Shown here: in pieces, positions 23,601 through 35,039 of the stretch
Numbering within the stretch: position 1 is the first letter of the stretch
How the letters are laid out: every line of letters starts with the position of its first letter
Origin: Acestrorhynchus altus
Taxonomy: Eukaryota; Chordata; Actinopteri; Characiformes; Acestrorhynchidae
NCBI GenBank assembly: GCA_034509495.1
Contig: CM067515.1
Span: forward strand, 13,272,705-13,336,704
Direction: 5' to 3'
Length of the DNA stretch: 64,000 nt
Notes under the pieces: generated by a model
Told to the model about the DNA's origin: nothing
Databases searched by the model: none
The model's input: the letters and a program-made list of their open reading frames with translations, nothing else
Translations under genes and position numbers: made by a program

Positions 23601-26600
23601 GTTTAAGTTTTGTACTTAAATTAGGTTTAGAAACACACACGCGCACACACACACACACAGTTGGTCTCAAAAGTAATTGGACAAATCAGTATCGCCTCAT
23701 ATAATTTGTTTTTTGTTTGTTTTACTTGCTTTGAAAGTGCCCACTTGTGTTTATATTGTCAATATTTACAGATGAAAAATGGTTAACAAATAACATTACT
23801 ATACATGTAAACTAACCTGTCGAACATTCTCACGTACAGTCACCATTTTGCAGAGGTACTGTTTTGTTTGTAATCTGCTCAGTGACATGAACTGCACTCC
23901 ACTCATCATGGCAGTATCTTTAGTTACCACTATAAACACTTTCTTCTTAAATAAAATTCTCTGTTTGCTGTCTGGTAGCTGCCAAGATCTTTGATGAAGC
24001 CATACCTTAAAGCCCATCTGATAAGGGATATGAGAAGTTCTCTCTGAAATGCAGCTATTGTAATAAATCCACAAGCTTGCACAATATTGCTCTTTACTGG
24101 CAAGAACCTGGCGATACGATACATATTACACTCTATGAGTTATGATTCAGTATATTGTAATATTATTAGCAAGCACATTTTTTAAAGCAAATGCATAAAA
24201 TCTGACTAAAAGAAAAGCTGACTTTTTATTCAGTCAAAAGAGTGTGATCTGCTGAAGATGTTCAGTCCAGTTTAAATCAGTTTCCTACAAGCAAAAGCTT
24301 CTGAACTTTTCTGGCTATTAGCTAAGCTAACGCATTTTGTGGCAGATTTGTTATCATGCTGGTCCAAGAGACTTTTCACATTCCATTCATTACACACATA
24401 TCTGAGATTCACTGTATGTAATGAAACTGAAGTAGTCAAAAAGGTTGTAGACATCTTCTCTTTCAGGGATTCTTATGAAACCTAGGCTAAGCTCCAAGAA
24501 CATTACTGAGCTCAGGTATGGATTGATCCTGTTTTGAGACTTTAGCGTTTTGTATTCCTCAGTAGGTTGATGGTAACAGGAGCACAGTTGTGTACTTTAC
24601 TGCATGTTTATTTCCCACCAATTTTGGAAATGGCCTAAATCCTGGGAGTTGTAGAAAATTATATACTACAATCAATAGCCAGATGCCACATGCCTATATT
24701 TGAGGAGATTATTCAACAGCACCATCTTGTGTTGGTCTGTGTCTTTGTATTTAGGAGGCCATTCAGCTGGACGGAGAGATCTTGAATGCACTGCTGAAGC
24801 GTGTGTCTGCTGCTGCATACAGACACCTGGACAAGCACAAGATTGAACCAGTCCTGTACATGACGGAGTGGTTTATGTGTGCCTTCTCCAGAACTCTCCC
24901 CTGGGCATCTGTGCTCAGGGTGTGGGACATGTTCTTGTGTGATGGTGAGAAACATGCACATTTTAAATCACATGTCTCTTTTCTGTTGTCTTCTTTCTCC
25001 CTCTTTCCTATTAGTCTCATCGTTTTTCTTATCTTTTCAATATCTGTATATTCCCTATGCCACAGGTCTTCAAATCTACACCCTCAATCCAGTTTCAAGT
25101 CCTGAATTTTCCTGGGTTTTGTTCTAACTGGAACTTAAAGAAATGCCTACCAAGGATTACAAAGTCCAAGGCTGGAAACTGGATTCACGTGTTAGATTTA
25201 AAGACCTCTGCTCAACATACTGTTTTTTGGTTTTTTTGTTACTTTTTTTTTTTTTTTTTTTGAGTTTTGTTTTTTTTATTACTCAGGTGTGAAGATAATA
25301 TTCCGTGTGGGTCTGGTGTTGCTGAAGTGTATGTTGGGCACTCGTGAGAAGTTAAAGTCCTGCCCTGGTCAGTATGAAACTATGGAGCTACTCAGGGCCC
25401 TGGATCCCAGATACATGCAGGAGGCCTTCCTTGTACAACAGGTATCACAGACATTGCTTTGTCATTGAATTAACATTTTTTCTTGGAAGCTAAGCCAGGG
25501 GTCTCCACAGTGGGCCAGCTTTGCACTTGCTTAATCAGATGACCAGTCTTCAAACAACTGATCAAGAGTGCTTTGGGTTTGATTGGAATGAAAACCTTCA
25601 GCCATACTGGCCCATATGGCATTTTGGTGTGATTGGATTTTCCCTGTGTTATAATGAGCCAGAACAAGAGGACTACAATCCCAACTTTCTAAACTTGTGA
25701 ACTGATTTGGACCGGAGCAAATTCACTACATGCATACATCAGGCTTGATTTATTAATGCTTATGTGGTTTCTGATATTTTCCAACAAACTAATCTAGAAA
25801 GGACCAATGTATCTGCACATTTGAATTCTAAACGAGTTGGAACATGTCTAATTCCACTTGTTTATTCAGTTGGATATCAAATGGTTGGAATGAAAACCTG
25901 CAGACACACCCAGCATTTCTGGGGACAATTAAACAGTCTTGCTGTATTTTATACAAAAGTTCAAAAGTGGAAGCTACTACAGTTAGAAACTTAACTGTAA
26001 ATTAAATGATCATCAAATAACTGCCTCAAAATCATTGACGATTCTGCTGTGTCATAGGTGCTAGAGCTGCCCATTTCGGCACGTGATGTGGAGCGGGAGA
26101 ATCGCGTACAACTGAAGCGTTGGAAGAAAGCACACGGTGAGCTCAGCTACAAAGCTGCTCCGAGATTGCATGGTGCTCAGGCCATTATGGACGCCGAGCC
26201 TCACACACGTCAAGACCTCCGTCAAAAGCCTACCATTATTGTCCATTACCCCTCAGCTCCTGAGCTCAATCCTGATTTCAATCGCAGTAAAAAGCGTGGA
26301 ACTTTCAGAAAAAATCCAACACCGCACATTCAAAACCCATATGCCCTACCAACTGACACCAAACCTGCCCATTCTACAGCTTTTGTTAATCTTCCTGGCC
26401 AGCCATTATCAGTACAGCCACCAAACCAGGCACCTCCAAATCCAACAGTTTCAAAGGAGTTTCAAAGATCTCAGACACTGCAGGAGGAGTCATTCATTTT
26501 CCAGAAGGTGGCCATTAAAGAAGCACTTCCTCCAGCAGAACTACCCAAGCAGTCCCCCAACTCTTCCTTCAAACAGAATTCCTCAGGATCTGCACTAAGT

Positions 26601-26987
26601 TCTTCTCTCTCTCACCTCGCTATCACACCTCCTCAGCCTCTTGACCTTCCTCCCCCACCAAGCCCTACTCTGTTTCAGCCATCATCACCCTTAAAAACAC
26701 CACCACCACCACCACCACCTCCTCCAGCACCCACTGAAGGAGAGCCAATCAAAAACTGGCGTCCACACCTCCAAGACAACCCACCTGTCCAAATCTCAGC
26801 ACCTGTTCCCAACCCCGAAGATTCAGCAATCAATAATGTTGCTTCTGATCCACCACCCACTACGAACTCAGTGCCTCTGCTTGCACACAGTGTTCCTGCC
26901 AACGAGGACTCTTGTGCTACCAGTGAAAACGACACCCTACGCAACTCAACTGAAAGTGTCAACAGTTCAGAGGACACTTACTTGTAG
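8565..26987 (+). CDS. tbc1d10a: TBC1 domain family member 10A (EPI64-like Rab GAP), 9 coding exons
   Basis: Coding exons: 8565-8752, 16447-16546, 21553-21660, 22178-22284, 22720-22834, 23464-23529, 24755-24944, 25287-25441 and 26058-26987 (stop TAG 26985-26987). All introns are GT-AG and the phases agree, giving about 652 residues. An acidic serine-rich N-terminus leads to VLRQREVKWLDMLNNWDKW, a family hallmark. The TBC domain spans about residues 103-310. It has GIPPSLRGRAW (104-114), the arginine finger in IERDLHR (I147, D150, R153) and the glutamine finger in YCQ (Y188-Q190), so it should be an active GAP. TBC1D10A is known to act on Rab27A and Rab35 and to bind the EBP50/NHERF1-ezrin complex through its C-terminal PDZ ligand. 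Here the protein ends EDTYL, as in TBC1D10A, which argues against TBC1D10B and TBC1D10C. The start is the first ATG in a frame that opens into conserved sequence. The donor after exon 3 (AAG|GTTTGA) is weak. Confidence 0.95.
9150..9330. mobile_element. hAT-like short dispersed repeat, copy 1
   Basis: Shares the layout TCCTGG...GCTCTAACA-like, CATCAGGTGTGCTTGAGCA, then AGGAGTCCAGGACCAGG with a second copy at 28770-28935. The TCAGGTGTGCTTGAG core is identical. This resembles the common fish 'GGTCCTGGAGG' repeats, probably a non-autonomous hAT family. Confidence 0.5.
15860..16305. mobile_element. Mariner-type MITE, probably near full length
   Basis: One end reads AAATATTTGGGACACC (15871 region) and the other, inverted, GGTGTCCACAAACATG (16288 region), preceded by TGCATTCATTAGAA. 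The latter is the reverse complement of the start of the copy at 44385. It sits just 140 bp upstream of coding exon 2 of tbc1d10a. Confidence 0.55.
17350..17560 (+). pseudogene. Tc1/mariner transposase fragment
   Basis: In one frame the DNA near 17473-17517 reads IFTDESHFCLGGDN, the TDES/F motif around a catalytic aspartate of Tc1-like transposases. The same region occurs inverted at 22300-22620, where it reads FSDESCFYLVGDN on the minus strand. Frames are broken on both sides. It lies in the second tbc1d10a intron. Confidence 0.65.
18409..18872 (-). pseudogene. Mariner-superfamily transposase fragment, frameshifted
   Basis: Two overlapping minus-strand frames join as one transposase core: ...NMRYWSEK (18633-18872) continues as WMADIKFVDDLKVTVW, then FGPIFIDQ (18409-18654). 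This matches the 'YWS..NP.W....KVNVW.G..G..IGP.F' pattern of a widespread insect and fish transposase family. The frame breaks at an A-run near 18665, as if one A were lost. Similar decayed sequence may extend to about 19130. It is in tbc1d10a intron 2. Confidence 0.65.
19599..19686 (+). repeat. (TG)n(CGTGTG)n alternating purine-pyrimidine array
   Basis: 88 nt of strict purine/pyrimidine alternation: first (TG)n, then repeated TGCGTG hexamers. Such tracts are prone to left-handed (Z) DNA. Confidence 0.95.
20622..20672 (+). repeat. (TA)n microsatellite
   Basis: About 25 AT units followed by (ATCAAT)n-like sequence to 20692. Confidence 0.95.
22300..22625 (-). pseudogene. Tc1/mariner transposase fragment
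   Basis: The minus strand encodes, in shifted frames, FSDESCFYLVGDN and then HYTNEVLQTVDQPCLNKQ, the segment after the second catalytic aspartate in a Tc1-like transposase. It is an inverted relative of 17350-17560. It starts only 15 bp after coding exon 4 of tbc1d10a (donor at 22285) and almost fills that 435-bp intron. Confidence 0.65.
23635..23660 (+). repeat. (CA)n microsatellite
   Basis: Short CA run with one CG interruption in the intron after coding exon 6. Confidence 0.85.
26058..26984 (+). other. tbc1d10a: Last coding exon of tbc1d10a: long proline-rich tail
   Basis: This exon encodes residues 344-652. The first 50 residues (VLELPISARDVERENRV..., RLHGAQAIMDAEP) are conserved family sequence after the TBC domain. 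The rest looks unstructured and rich in Pro, Ser and Asn, with a nine-proline run at residues 558-566 (CCA repeat, 26700-26726) and further proline clusters, then SSEDTYL. Proline runs of this kind commonly bind SH3, WW or EVH1 domains or profilin, but no specific partner can be read here. The tail is longer than I recall for human TBC1D10A (508 residues in total). Confidence 0.9.
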
Positions 26988-27381
26988 CTCTATGTCACCA
27001 CCTAAATGTTTGGAGTAACAGTGACATACCAACATCTGCACACTGGGAGATGATTATAAGTGCAGGCAAACAGGGAAAAAGACTGCAAAACAACAGAGGA
27101 AGCAAAGACATTTGATATTTAATTTGGAGGAGTAGAACTTCAGAACATCAAAAATCCATAACCTGTGAAATCCTTAACTTCCCTTGAATTCACTACTGAC
27201 GGAAACTCGTCTTAAAACTCTTGAACTGAAAAAATCCAATCAAGTCTCACAGGGGTACAGTGATGGATTTAGGTGATGTTTCTACATCACTTAGAAGGCT
27301 TTACCAGCAGCAATCATCTCTGACCACTTACGTAAATTAAATAGATAGGCTTAGATTTCCTTTTTGATTAGATGGGCCATA

Positions 27382-27387
27382 AATAAA
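27382..27387 (+). terminator. tbc1d10a: Candidate tbc1d10a polyadenylation signal AATAAA
   Basis: First canonical AATAAA after the stop codon, about 395 bases downstream. Later candidates are at 28128-28133 and 29755-29760 (the latter followed by TTGTTTTT). I cannot decide which is used, so the 3' UTR may be 0.4 to 2.8 kb long. Confidence 0.4.
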
Positions 27388-27937
27388 GAACCACAGATGG
27401 GAACAGTTATGAAAAAGAAACATTTCTTGGAAGCGTTTTCTAAAGCTAATGGGAAATTAGTGTATTTTTGGAATGTGATGACTAGTCCACACAGTTTTAG
27501 GATCAGCTTCAGCACTTAAAGCCAGAAAAGGCTGTTTAAGTGTCTGATTTACAGCTTCTCTTTGTTACTTTCTTTTTTTGTTGCTTTGAAAATGAGGCCA
27601 TTCTAACACATTTATTGATTTGTACTCAGACACAGTTGTATAACTGCCTCTCTTCATAAATGCATAGCAAAGACCACTAATGCAAAATTATTACTTACTT
27701 CAGGTTATCAGCAAAACGTTGTGCTCTTCGGGTTTACTACATATTAATTGGCTAATCCATTGTTTCTCAACAAATCTGTGTGTATTAGATAGTCCGTTAC
27801 TATGGACATTTATTTTTTTTCTATTTATAACAGATCCAGATAACCAGCCAAATTCTATATTTGATATGATATCATGGTTTTTGAGGAACACAATTTTATG
27901 AATAAGGAGTGGTTGAAAACATGTCTTAGGTTATCAT

Positions 27938-28112
27938 GTTATGTGGATAAAAATATTGGGACATGTACACTTTGACAGTGAGCTCAGTGAGCTCTTCAGT
28001 GAAAGAATAGGTCTTTCTAATATTCGTAACAGCAGACTGAATGGCTAGGCCTTTACACACCTGACTACACTAATTAAGAGGTGTGTCCCAGTACTTTTCT
28101 CCATATAGTGTT
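27938..28112. mobile_element. Complete short mariner-type MITE
   Basis: About 175 bp with inverted ends: the left reads GGATAAAAATATTGGGACAT and the reverse complement of the right reads GGAGAAAAGTACTGGGACAC. The ends resemble the widespread fish TIR 'CACTATAT(T/G)G..AAAAGTATTGGGACAC'. Confidence 0.7.
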
Positions 28113-28186
28113 TGTTAGTCCTAAGCTAATAAATGCAATACAGTTTAATACAGTATAATGCATAATATTGTTACATCCCCTATAGC

Positions 28187-28350
28187 AGTGTTTCTCAACT
28201 CTGGTCCTGGAGGCAGCCCTGCCCTGCATATTTTAGAGGTTTCCTTTGCTTTAACACATTCACTGAAAGGGCATGGAAATGAGCCGATTAGTTGAATCAA
28301 GGTGTTGGAAGCTGGAAAAATACTAAACTGTGTACATGGAAACGCTGTGA
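28187..28350. mobile_element. hAT-like dispersed repeat, 5' part
   Basis: Begins GTGTTTCTCAACTCTGGTCC and TGGAGGCAGCCCTGCCCTGC, the typical start of a very common fish repeat. The mirror-image end is missing or too decayed to see. Confidence 0.6.
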
Positions 28351-28769
28351 AATAATTGCTCGTGGTCATTGACTGGATGCTACAGATTTGACAGATTAGG
28401 TTGAAAAGCAGTGGAATTTTCCTCTGATCACAATTGCAAAAGCTCCAACAACATGGATGTTCTTCCACCTCCAACCACTAGAGGGAAGACTGAGTCCAGA
28501 AATGTTAACTGATGCAGAAGACAGGAACTGAAGTGCCTGAGCTATTACTCACTACAACCTTTATATGGGGAAAATCTCTAGCTACCTTTATCCATACCTC
28601 ATTCTGTCCTTGACCTACAGGTTTCAGGTGAAGTCTTTCCACTCTACAGTGTTTGTAATGACTGATTTATGGTTTATCAGATTCAGGGTTGGAGGCTGGA
28701 TTCAATGTGGCTGTCTGCTCATAATAGACAGCAACATTAATTAATTAAGGTGCTCTTAAGGGTTTTTGA

Positions 28770-28935
28770 GTGATGCAATGAGGCCACAAGGACCTGAGTC
28801 CAGTGCGGTTTGCTCTAACAGACCTACTAAACATAGATGATAATGGGTGATTTGACTCAGGTGTGCTTGAGGAGGAAAGGCACAAAACTGCAGGAATCCA
28901 GCCTGTCTGGAGGGGAATTGTCCACCCCTGCCACT
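28770..28935. mobile_element. hAT-like short dispersed repeat, copy 2
   Basis: Contains GCTCTAACAGACCTACTAAA, GACTCAGGTGTGCTTGAGGA and AGGAATCCAGCCTGTCTGGA, in the same order as the copy at 9150-9330. Confidence 0.5.
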
Positions 28936-28939
28936 GGAG

Positions 28940-30510
28940 AACCAGTTCTGGATCTATAAAGAAGAGTGGCCCTCATTTACCAATTATTCTTAGGAAAAAC
29001 ATTTCTTAAACCCTATTAACACCGTTTTATGAGGTGAGTCTGTGCTTTTAAAACATGAATCTGACCTTGACTAGGGCTGGTCTACATAAAAACTCTGAAA
29101 ACTCTCAATTGATTTGCTTAAAAATTGAGATACAGAATATATAACATGACAAAAAGTATCAGTAAAGTAATTTATCACTGTCAGCACTTTTCTCAAAAAC
29201 AAATGTAAGAAAATTCTTGGAAGACATTGGTAAATGAGGTCCAGTGGTTGTAAAAGATGCGTGATTGTGTGAAGAAGCTTAGTAATGAATATTTACACCA
29301 CATGGAAGGTTTTTAGACCTTTAAAAGTTTCTTTGCACTCACACACATCTCTATAAAAAAAGTTATTTTTGGCATCAAAAGTGCTTCTTTGATGGCATCA
29401 GTCAAACAATTTTTTGAGGCACCTGTATTTTTAAGAGTGTACTGACACAAATGCAGCTGTGGTGGTTCAGTAAATGGGAGCTGTTACATTATATTTACTT
29501 TTAATGTTATTGTTAGTAGCTGGAGCCTTTTGACACTATTTTTGTTTTCAGAAAACCTTTTTGGCACCTGTTTATAAAAAAATATGTAAGAATCAGAATT
29601 TACTTTATACTGATGATAATTAAGCATACTTTTGTATCACAACTTACCAGCATTGAAATGTTTCAGACTAGCTTTCATATCTAATTTAACCTGCCTTAAA
29701 ATCGACCTGTTATTTTGCAGATTTTGTACAATGGTGTAGAACTAGACACGCCTTAATAAACAAATAACCAAACTTAAGTGTTGTTTTTCACAACAATGTT
29801 AAGGTTTCAGCCTTCAGTGCTGGACAGTCTGGCGTTGTGTGGTTTGCAAGCTTTTGTATGTTTAGTCGGTGCAGCCTAGTCTGTGTCTGAGCTCAGGGGA
29901 TTGCGGGAAAAACCCAATGGGGGTCAATGGGTGACAAGGGTTAACTGCAATTTTATTCACAAAGTGCACAATTACAGAGCGCTTTTCTTTGCTTTCTTTT
30001 GAGTTTCAGATTTCAGAGGTGTGTGTGTGCTCGCTTAGATTAACAGGGAGGACTTGCCTGCAGGGGCAAAAAGGGGCTTAACCCAAATGGCTGTTTTCAC
30101 GCCCCTAATTAAGGACACTCTGTTTGCTTCATGTTACAGTGCATTACATCTCTGGGAGGCACTTCTTGGTGGCTTTGAGAGATCAAAGCATGTGAGGCTA
30201 CAAATTAGGGCTGCATGATCATTGCATTGCATGCATCATTTGTCATTTAGTGTTGCGATGTTGCCCTTTGCAGCATCACATATTGCTGCAATCATGCAAA
30301 AACCTTGTAACACCAAAACAATAAGTAAAATTTACACAACAATGAAAAAAAACTGCTTCAAATTATATCAGAACTTTTTGTATGACAGTGACAACAAACA
30401 TTTATATGGACAAAATCTGCTCATTGTTTCTACTGGAATGAAGGGTATTAAAAAGTGTTGATCCTGAAGGATTGTCAATGTCTTGATTTCTCCAAATGCA
30501 ACTGAAACAA
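28940..30510. other. Intergenic DNA downstream of tbc1d10a
   Basis: No exon or transposase is visible. A GC-richer, non-repetitive block at about 29840-30130 stands out from the AT-rich surroundings and might be conserved non-coding DNA. This stretch could also contain the distal 3' UTR of tbc1d10a (AATAAA at 29755). Confidence 0.4.
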
Positions 30511-30514
30511 ATGC

Positions 30515-30800
30515 ATTAGATGTCCAAATATTTGTGGACAATCCATTCTGATTAATTCATTCTACTTTAAATTGCACACTGGGCTGACATGTATGTGTAA
30601 ATGCACACGCAGTTTGTCTAGTTTAATATTATAATTATTATTATTATTTGTTATTGAATAACACCTATTGGCACCATGAGGCTTGGGCTAGAGGGGTATG
30701 ATCAGAACTAGTAGAAAGCCTTCCCTGTTCAAAAGAGACAGTTACTCCAACCAAAGCAGGATTACCAAAGAAGAGTACCAAAGTAGTCTTTTCTCTCTCT
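30515..30800. mobile_element. Mariner-type MITE, degraded
   Basis: Starts GTCCAAATATTTGTGGACAA and carries the internal modules CACACGCAGTTTGTCTAGT, TGGGCTAGAGGGGTATGA and AGAAAGCCTTCCCTGTTC, all shared with 44385-44920. Confidence 0.65.
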
Positions 30801-31779
30801 CTTTTCTATCACATTGTTTTTCCTGAGCTCAGAAAGACACATCAGCTGCTTTTCTTGTGACTGTGTTGACATTTAAACATTTACATTGTCTCTGCATTCC
30901 ACACTTCAGCAAGTGTATTTACCTCCACGTGTTCTTACTGACTTCTAATGTAAACAGCCCGTTTAAACCCTTAAGTCTGTCAGTATTCCCAGCAGTCTGG
31001 CTTGTATATTCCCAGCCCTCCCTGACAGATAATGCTGTTTTTATTAGCAGAAGTAGTAGTATTATGTCTTTTAATATGTTCAGTCTGGCAGCTCGCCCAG
31101 AGGGTTTTTTTTTTTTCTGCTTGGCGTTGTTGGCATGGGGGCCCTTTAAAAACACACAGGGCTCTACAGGCCCTTCGCTGCAGGGCCTGCGGATGAGAGA
31201 TGTGCTGCTGTTGTCAGTACATGGTTTGCACTGCTGGGCTACTTCAGAGGTTAACCTGACCTGAACAGTAACAAACAGGAACACCCTGGGGGGCTTTAAC
31301 AGCCGGTTAAAAAATGGTCTACACCACAACTGTTTCCAGTTTGGCCTATGGAAGAGGCAAAGGAGGCTTTTGTGTACACTGTGAGGACACCCTGCTTTTT
31401 TCATCATTTGCTGACTTCTTACTTTCACCTGTAAATTTAGTGAGAACAAAGTACAAGTCGTTTTTCATTTAAAACCGATTGGCTGGGTATGTTTTAGCTG
31501 CAGCTTCTATGTAGAGAAGGGTTATTTTTTTAAGATAAAATAAGGTGTATTAATCTAGTTTTACTATGCATTCCCATAGATTATGTAAATCTATTAAAAA
31601 GTAAATAAAAACATATTTACATAGATTTACTCTACAAATTCTACCACCTGCTCCATAGCTGCAGTCCCCTCACACTTATTTAAGGAGAGAACCAGAAGGT
31701 AACATCCTGAAACACAGGCATCCACCATCACTGTAACTGTAACTGCATCTGTAGCCTGTAACTATTCTGGGGCTTAGTA

Positions 31780-33060
31780 GGAAGCCAGCTCCCTGTGATG
31801 TGAGTGATCGTGATGGTTCATAATGGGAGATTAAATCTAGCAGGTACTCGGGAGCAAGCCAATATAAAGCCTTTTTATAATCGATACAGAATTTGATTGG
31901 TAGCCTGTGCAGTGCTGATAAGATTGGACTTCTATGGTTACATTTTCTAGTTTAAGTTAGGGAACACTGGACCCCCACATGTCTGTTCTAATACCCAGGT
32001 GTACTGAAGTAATGACAGTTTGATAGTGGACATAATAGTAACAGTAGCAGCTAATTAGGGTCTGTGTAAATTTCTACATAGCTGGTGACGGCAGGTGGGA
32101 AACTAGTCCAGGTCCCAACTAGTAGGCCGCCAATGTGAAGTGGTGGTTGGGGATTTGCATTTTCTAATTTTGTTTTCACATCAGCCCAGGCCGGTGGGTC
32201 ATCACTGATTCATTGCAGAACTGACTATAACAGCATAACTTATTATATACTGTATAAGTCATTTGATCAGAGGAGGATGTGTCCCCCCTCATGAGCCTGG
32301 TTCCTCCCGAGGTTCCGTTGGCTTGCTCACTGGGATGTTTGTCTTCATCCTTTGTTCATGTGTTGTTCACCTTCTTATTTTTTATTTCTGTAAAGCTGCT
32401 CTTACATCTGTAAAACAGTACCATACAAATACATTTTGATTGATTTCACACATTTAAATACATGGACATTTGTAACACTGTAACAATACTGAGAAAATCA
32501 GGTGAGATAACTAAACATAAAACTGAAGAAATATCTTAAGGATCATTTGTAAAATGTAAAATAGAAATAGTTTTCTTGTGAAGAAACCCAACATGGTATT
32601 TGAGCACACAAATGTGTGTTTTCTAATCTTTTGAGGAGAATAGTGTATCATTGTATTGTGTTTTTCATATATTTCATTCTTGTGCAGGTACCTGCAGTTG
32701 TTGGGCCACGGCTTTTTCTAAGATTGTGGATATAAATGGTAAATTAGATAAAGGTCGGTAATTAGACAGCATACTGTGATCCAGATCCTTATAACAGCTG
32801 TGGGGGTCTGCTTCTCCATCATAGAAACCACTATGAAATCTTTATTGTATCAGAGGGGGCTTGAGGAAGATGAAACAACATCTGTATGAAGATTGACACT
32901 GAAAGCTGAAGGAATTCTGCATATAGGAGTGGGGAAAGCGTTCTTGTTGGAGACTGGTAGATAGCTAAAAGAAACATCTAATTGACATTTTTTCAGCCAA
33001 AGTTGGAAATACCAGCTATTAGGGAATAAGGTGCCCTAACCTTTTCGTCATAAGACATTT
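31780..33060. mobile_element. Decayed repeat of a widespread teleost family (non-coding parts)
   Basis: The segments CAGGTACTCGGGAGCAAGCC with TTGATTGGTAGCCTGTGCAG (about 31840-31970), and TAAATTAGATAAAGGTCGGT with AATTAGACAGC (about 32740-32770), resemble modules that recur together across fish genomes. A SINE-like segment (GAGCCTGGTTCCTCCCGAGG, then AAAGCTGCT...) at about 32270-32440 lies between them. Family assignment is from memory and uncertain. Confidence 0.4.
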
Positions 33061-33827
33061 GCATTTTCTAATTTTATGTGTTTCGATACCTCAGCTCCAT
33101 CCCCTCTCTTAATATTGTTGAAATGAAGGTCAAATGTTGAATGCTGAAATATTTTACAAATGGCAAATGGGTTCATGTGGTGATGTAACTTTTTCATGCA
33201 ACTGTACGAGATAACAAGTTACTAGTTCACTCCTTATGAGTGCTTCACAGAAATCTGCTCACTAAATGAGGAGATTCATAGGGTATCCCAAAACAATGGC
33301 AGTCGCCCAGAAACGCTGCATGAATCCATATGATTTAATATTGTTCAGTTAGGTCTTGGAGAGCGATACAGGGAATCTGATTAAAAATCAACTCAAAAAC
33401 ATGGAAAAGGTAAAAGGTATTGTCTAACATAAGTTTCACAATGGTAGATACATCATAACTGACTGTGCAAGTGTAATTTACAAGTGGTACAAACTACAAA
33501 TTTACAAGTTTCCGACACCAACAGAATGTAGCATCAATCTGATGTTTAAGAATGTTAGCCTTGCATGTCCAAGTGTAAACTAAAGCAGCAGCTATTTTCA
33601 ATTAGATCTCAAATTTTAGCTTAAAAAAGTTCTCACACAGACTTGTTAAATAATTATTAAATAAGATTTTTAAAGCAAATAAATTATGATTTTTGATGTC
33701 CAGTCCAGTATTAATCTAGCATCTCCCATTGAGGTGAAAAAAAGCAGCTAATGTGAGTAAAAGCATGGTTAAGAAGCAGGTAAATTAAGATTTTTGGGCA
33801 GAATTTACAAACACAAGATTGATGACA

Positions 33828-34032
33828 ATCTTGACCAGCATAGAGTGTGTATTAGTTTGAGTTTTATGGCTTAGCTGGTCTTAGTATGATCAAATGTTTT
33901 GACCAAGCTGGTCAACCAACATGACCAGCAAGACCAAAATCAAAGCTGGTTTATTAGCTTGTCCAGCATAACAAGTATGTCCAGTAATCTAATCAACAAA
34001 CACTAAGCTGGTTTTGTGTGTTTTCAGCAGGG
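33828..34032. mobile_element. MITE of the 'AGCTGGTC' family, copy ending TTTTCAGCAGGG
   Basis: Dense in the short motif TGACCAGC/GCTGGTCA and ending TTTTCAGCAGGG. A second copy in opposite orientation begins CCCTGCTGAAAA at 34131. Confidence 0.6.
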
Positions 34033-34130
34033 ATAAGAAACATGTCTTAGAAGAAACAGGTCAGCTGCATCTGGACTCAGTGATGTTCAGTAGATTTTTT
34101 TTGAATGAAAAGAGCTCATTTTAAAATACA

Positions 34131-34350
34131 CCCTGCTGAAAATACAGCACTGCCAGGTCAACCACAGCCAATTTACCTCTTGACCAGCAAAAGATATGCT
34201 TTCATTTGCTAGTCTACAAGCATTAAGATATACAACCACTTTGACCATGCTTGACCATGTTGGTTGACCAGTAAGACCACACTGGTCAAATGTTAGATAT
34301 GCTATATTAGTCAAAAGCTGGTTAGCCAACTAGTTTGCTAGTTTAGGGTA
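34131..34350. mobile_element. MITE of the 'AGCTGGTC' family, inverted copy
   Basis: Begins CCCTGCTGAAAATACAGC, the inverse of the end of the copy at 33828-34032, and repeats TTGACCA/TGGTCAA motifs. The two copies face each other across about 100 bp. Confidence 0.6.
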
Positions 34351-35039
34351 TGTATCTGCCTGGTTGACCACCTTTTCACCTTGACCCTCAAAGTCCGACT
34401 TAGACTTTCTTAATCCAGCCACCAGCAAAACGTTTGTATTGAGCTGGATTTTAAAGCATGGCAGTAGTTTTTGAAGAAGCAATATCATATAACAAGTGGT
34501 GTTATGATAGAGATCTAGTAGAAAGCGCTAATAAACTGCTGTCTCTGTGGCCATTGTGACCTAAGACTTAAAGGTTCTTTCACTATTGTGCCTCTTAATT
34601 TGGTGTTCCTTGACTGTGTGAATACTGTCTTTTAAAGGTAATCCCAAAAGATGGAACTATGAACCTATAAGGCTGTGAATGGTCATTGAGCCCAACCCTG
34701 TCCAGCTCTGAGCTGAAAGTGATATGGATTGGGTATGGTATACATGTCTATTCACAGTGAGTGGTGTTAACAGCTTGGAACCATTTGCACATTATCATGG
34801 AGTTCACACTTTGTAAGCAAGCCGTCCCTTTGGTATTCTGACATTCCAGTTTAGACTATATATGGAAGAGGGGGTTAAGCAAAAGAATTTGATAGAGTGA
34901 ATAACTTTCACATTTACATTTATGACATTTAGCAGATGCTAGAAGCTAGAGTTCTTAAGATACACCCTAGCAGAAAAGCCTGTGCTGAGAACAATATTTA
35001 ATGCACACTGTACTTGTATTCAGTATTCCTGACTCAAAA

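Noticed and set aside
26137..26977. Out-of-frame ORFs across the last tbc1d10a exon (153 aa +, 100 aa -, others)
   Set aside because: They are shadows of the true reading frame, which continues the conserved protein and ends in EDTYL.
30919..31449. 176-residue minus-strand ORF overlapping a 135-residue plus-strand ORF
   Set aside because: No recognisable domain, low-complexity Lys and Leu runs derived from poly-T/poly-A, and no splice context. Two long opposing ORFs in the same place argue for chance or non-coding constraint.
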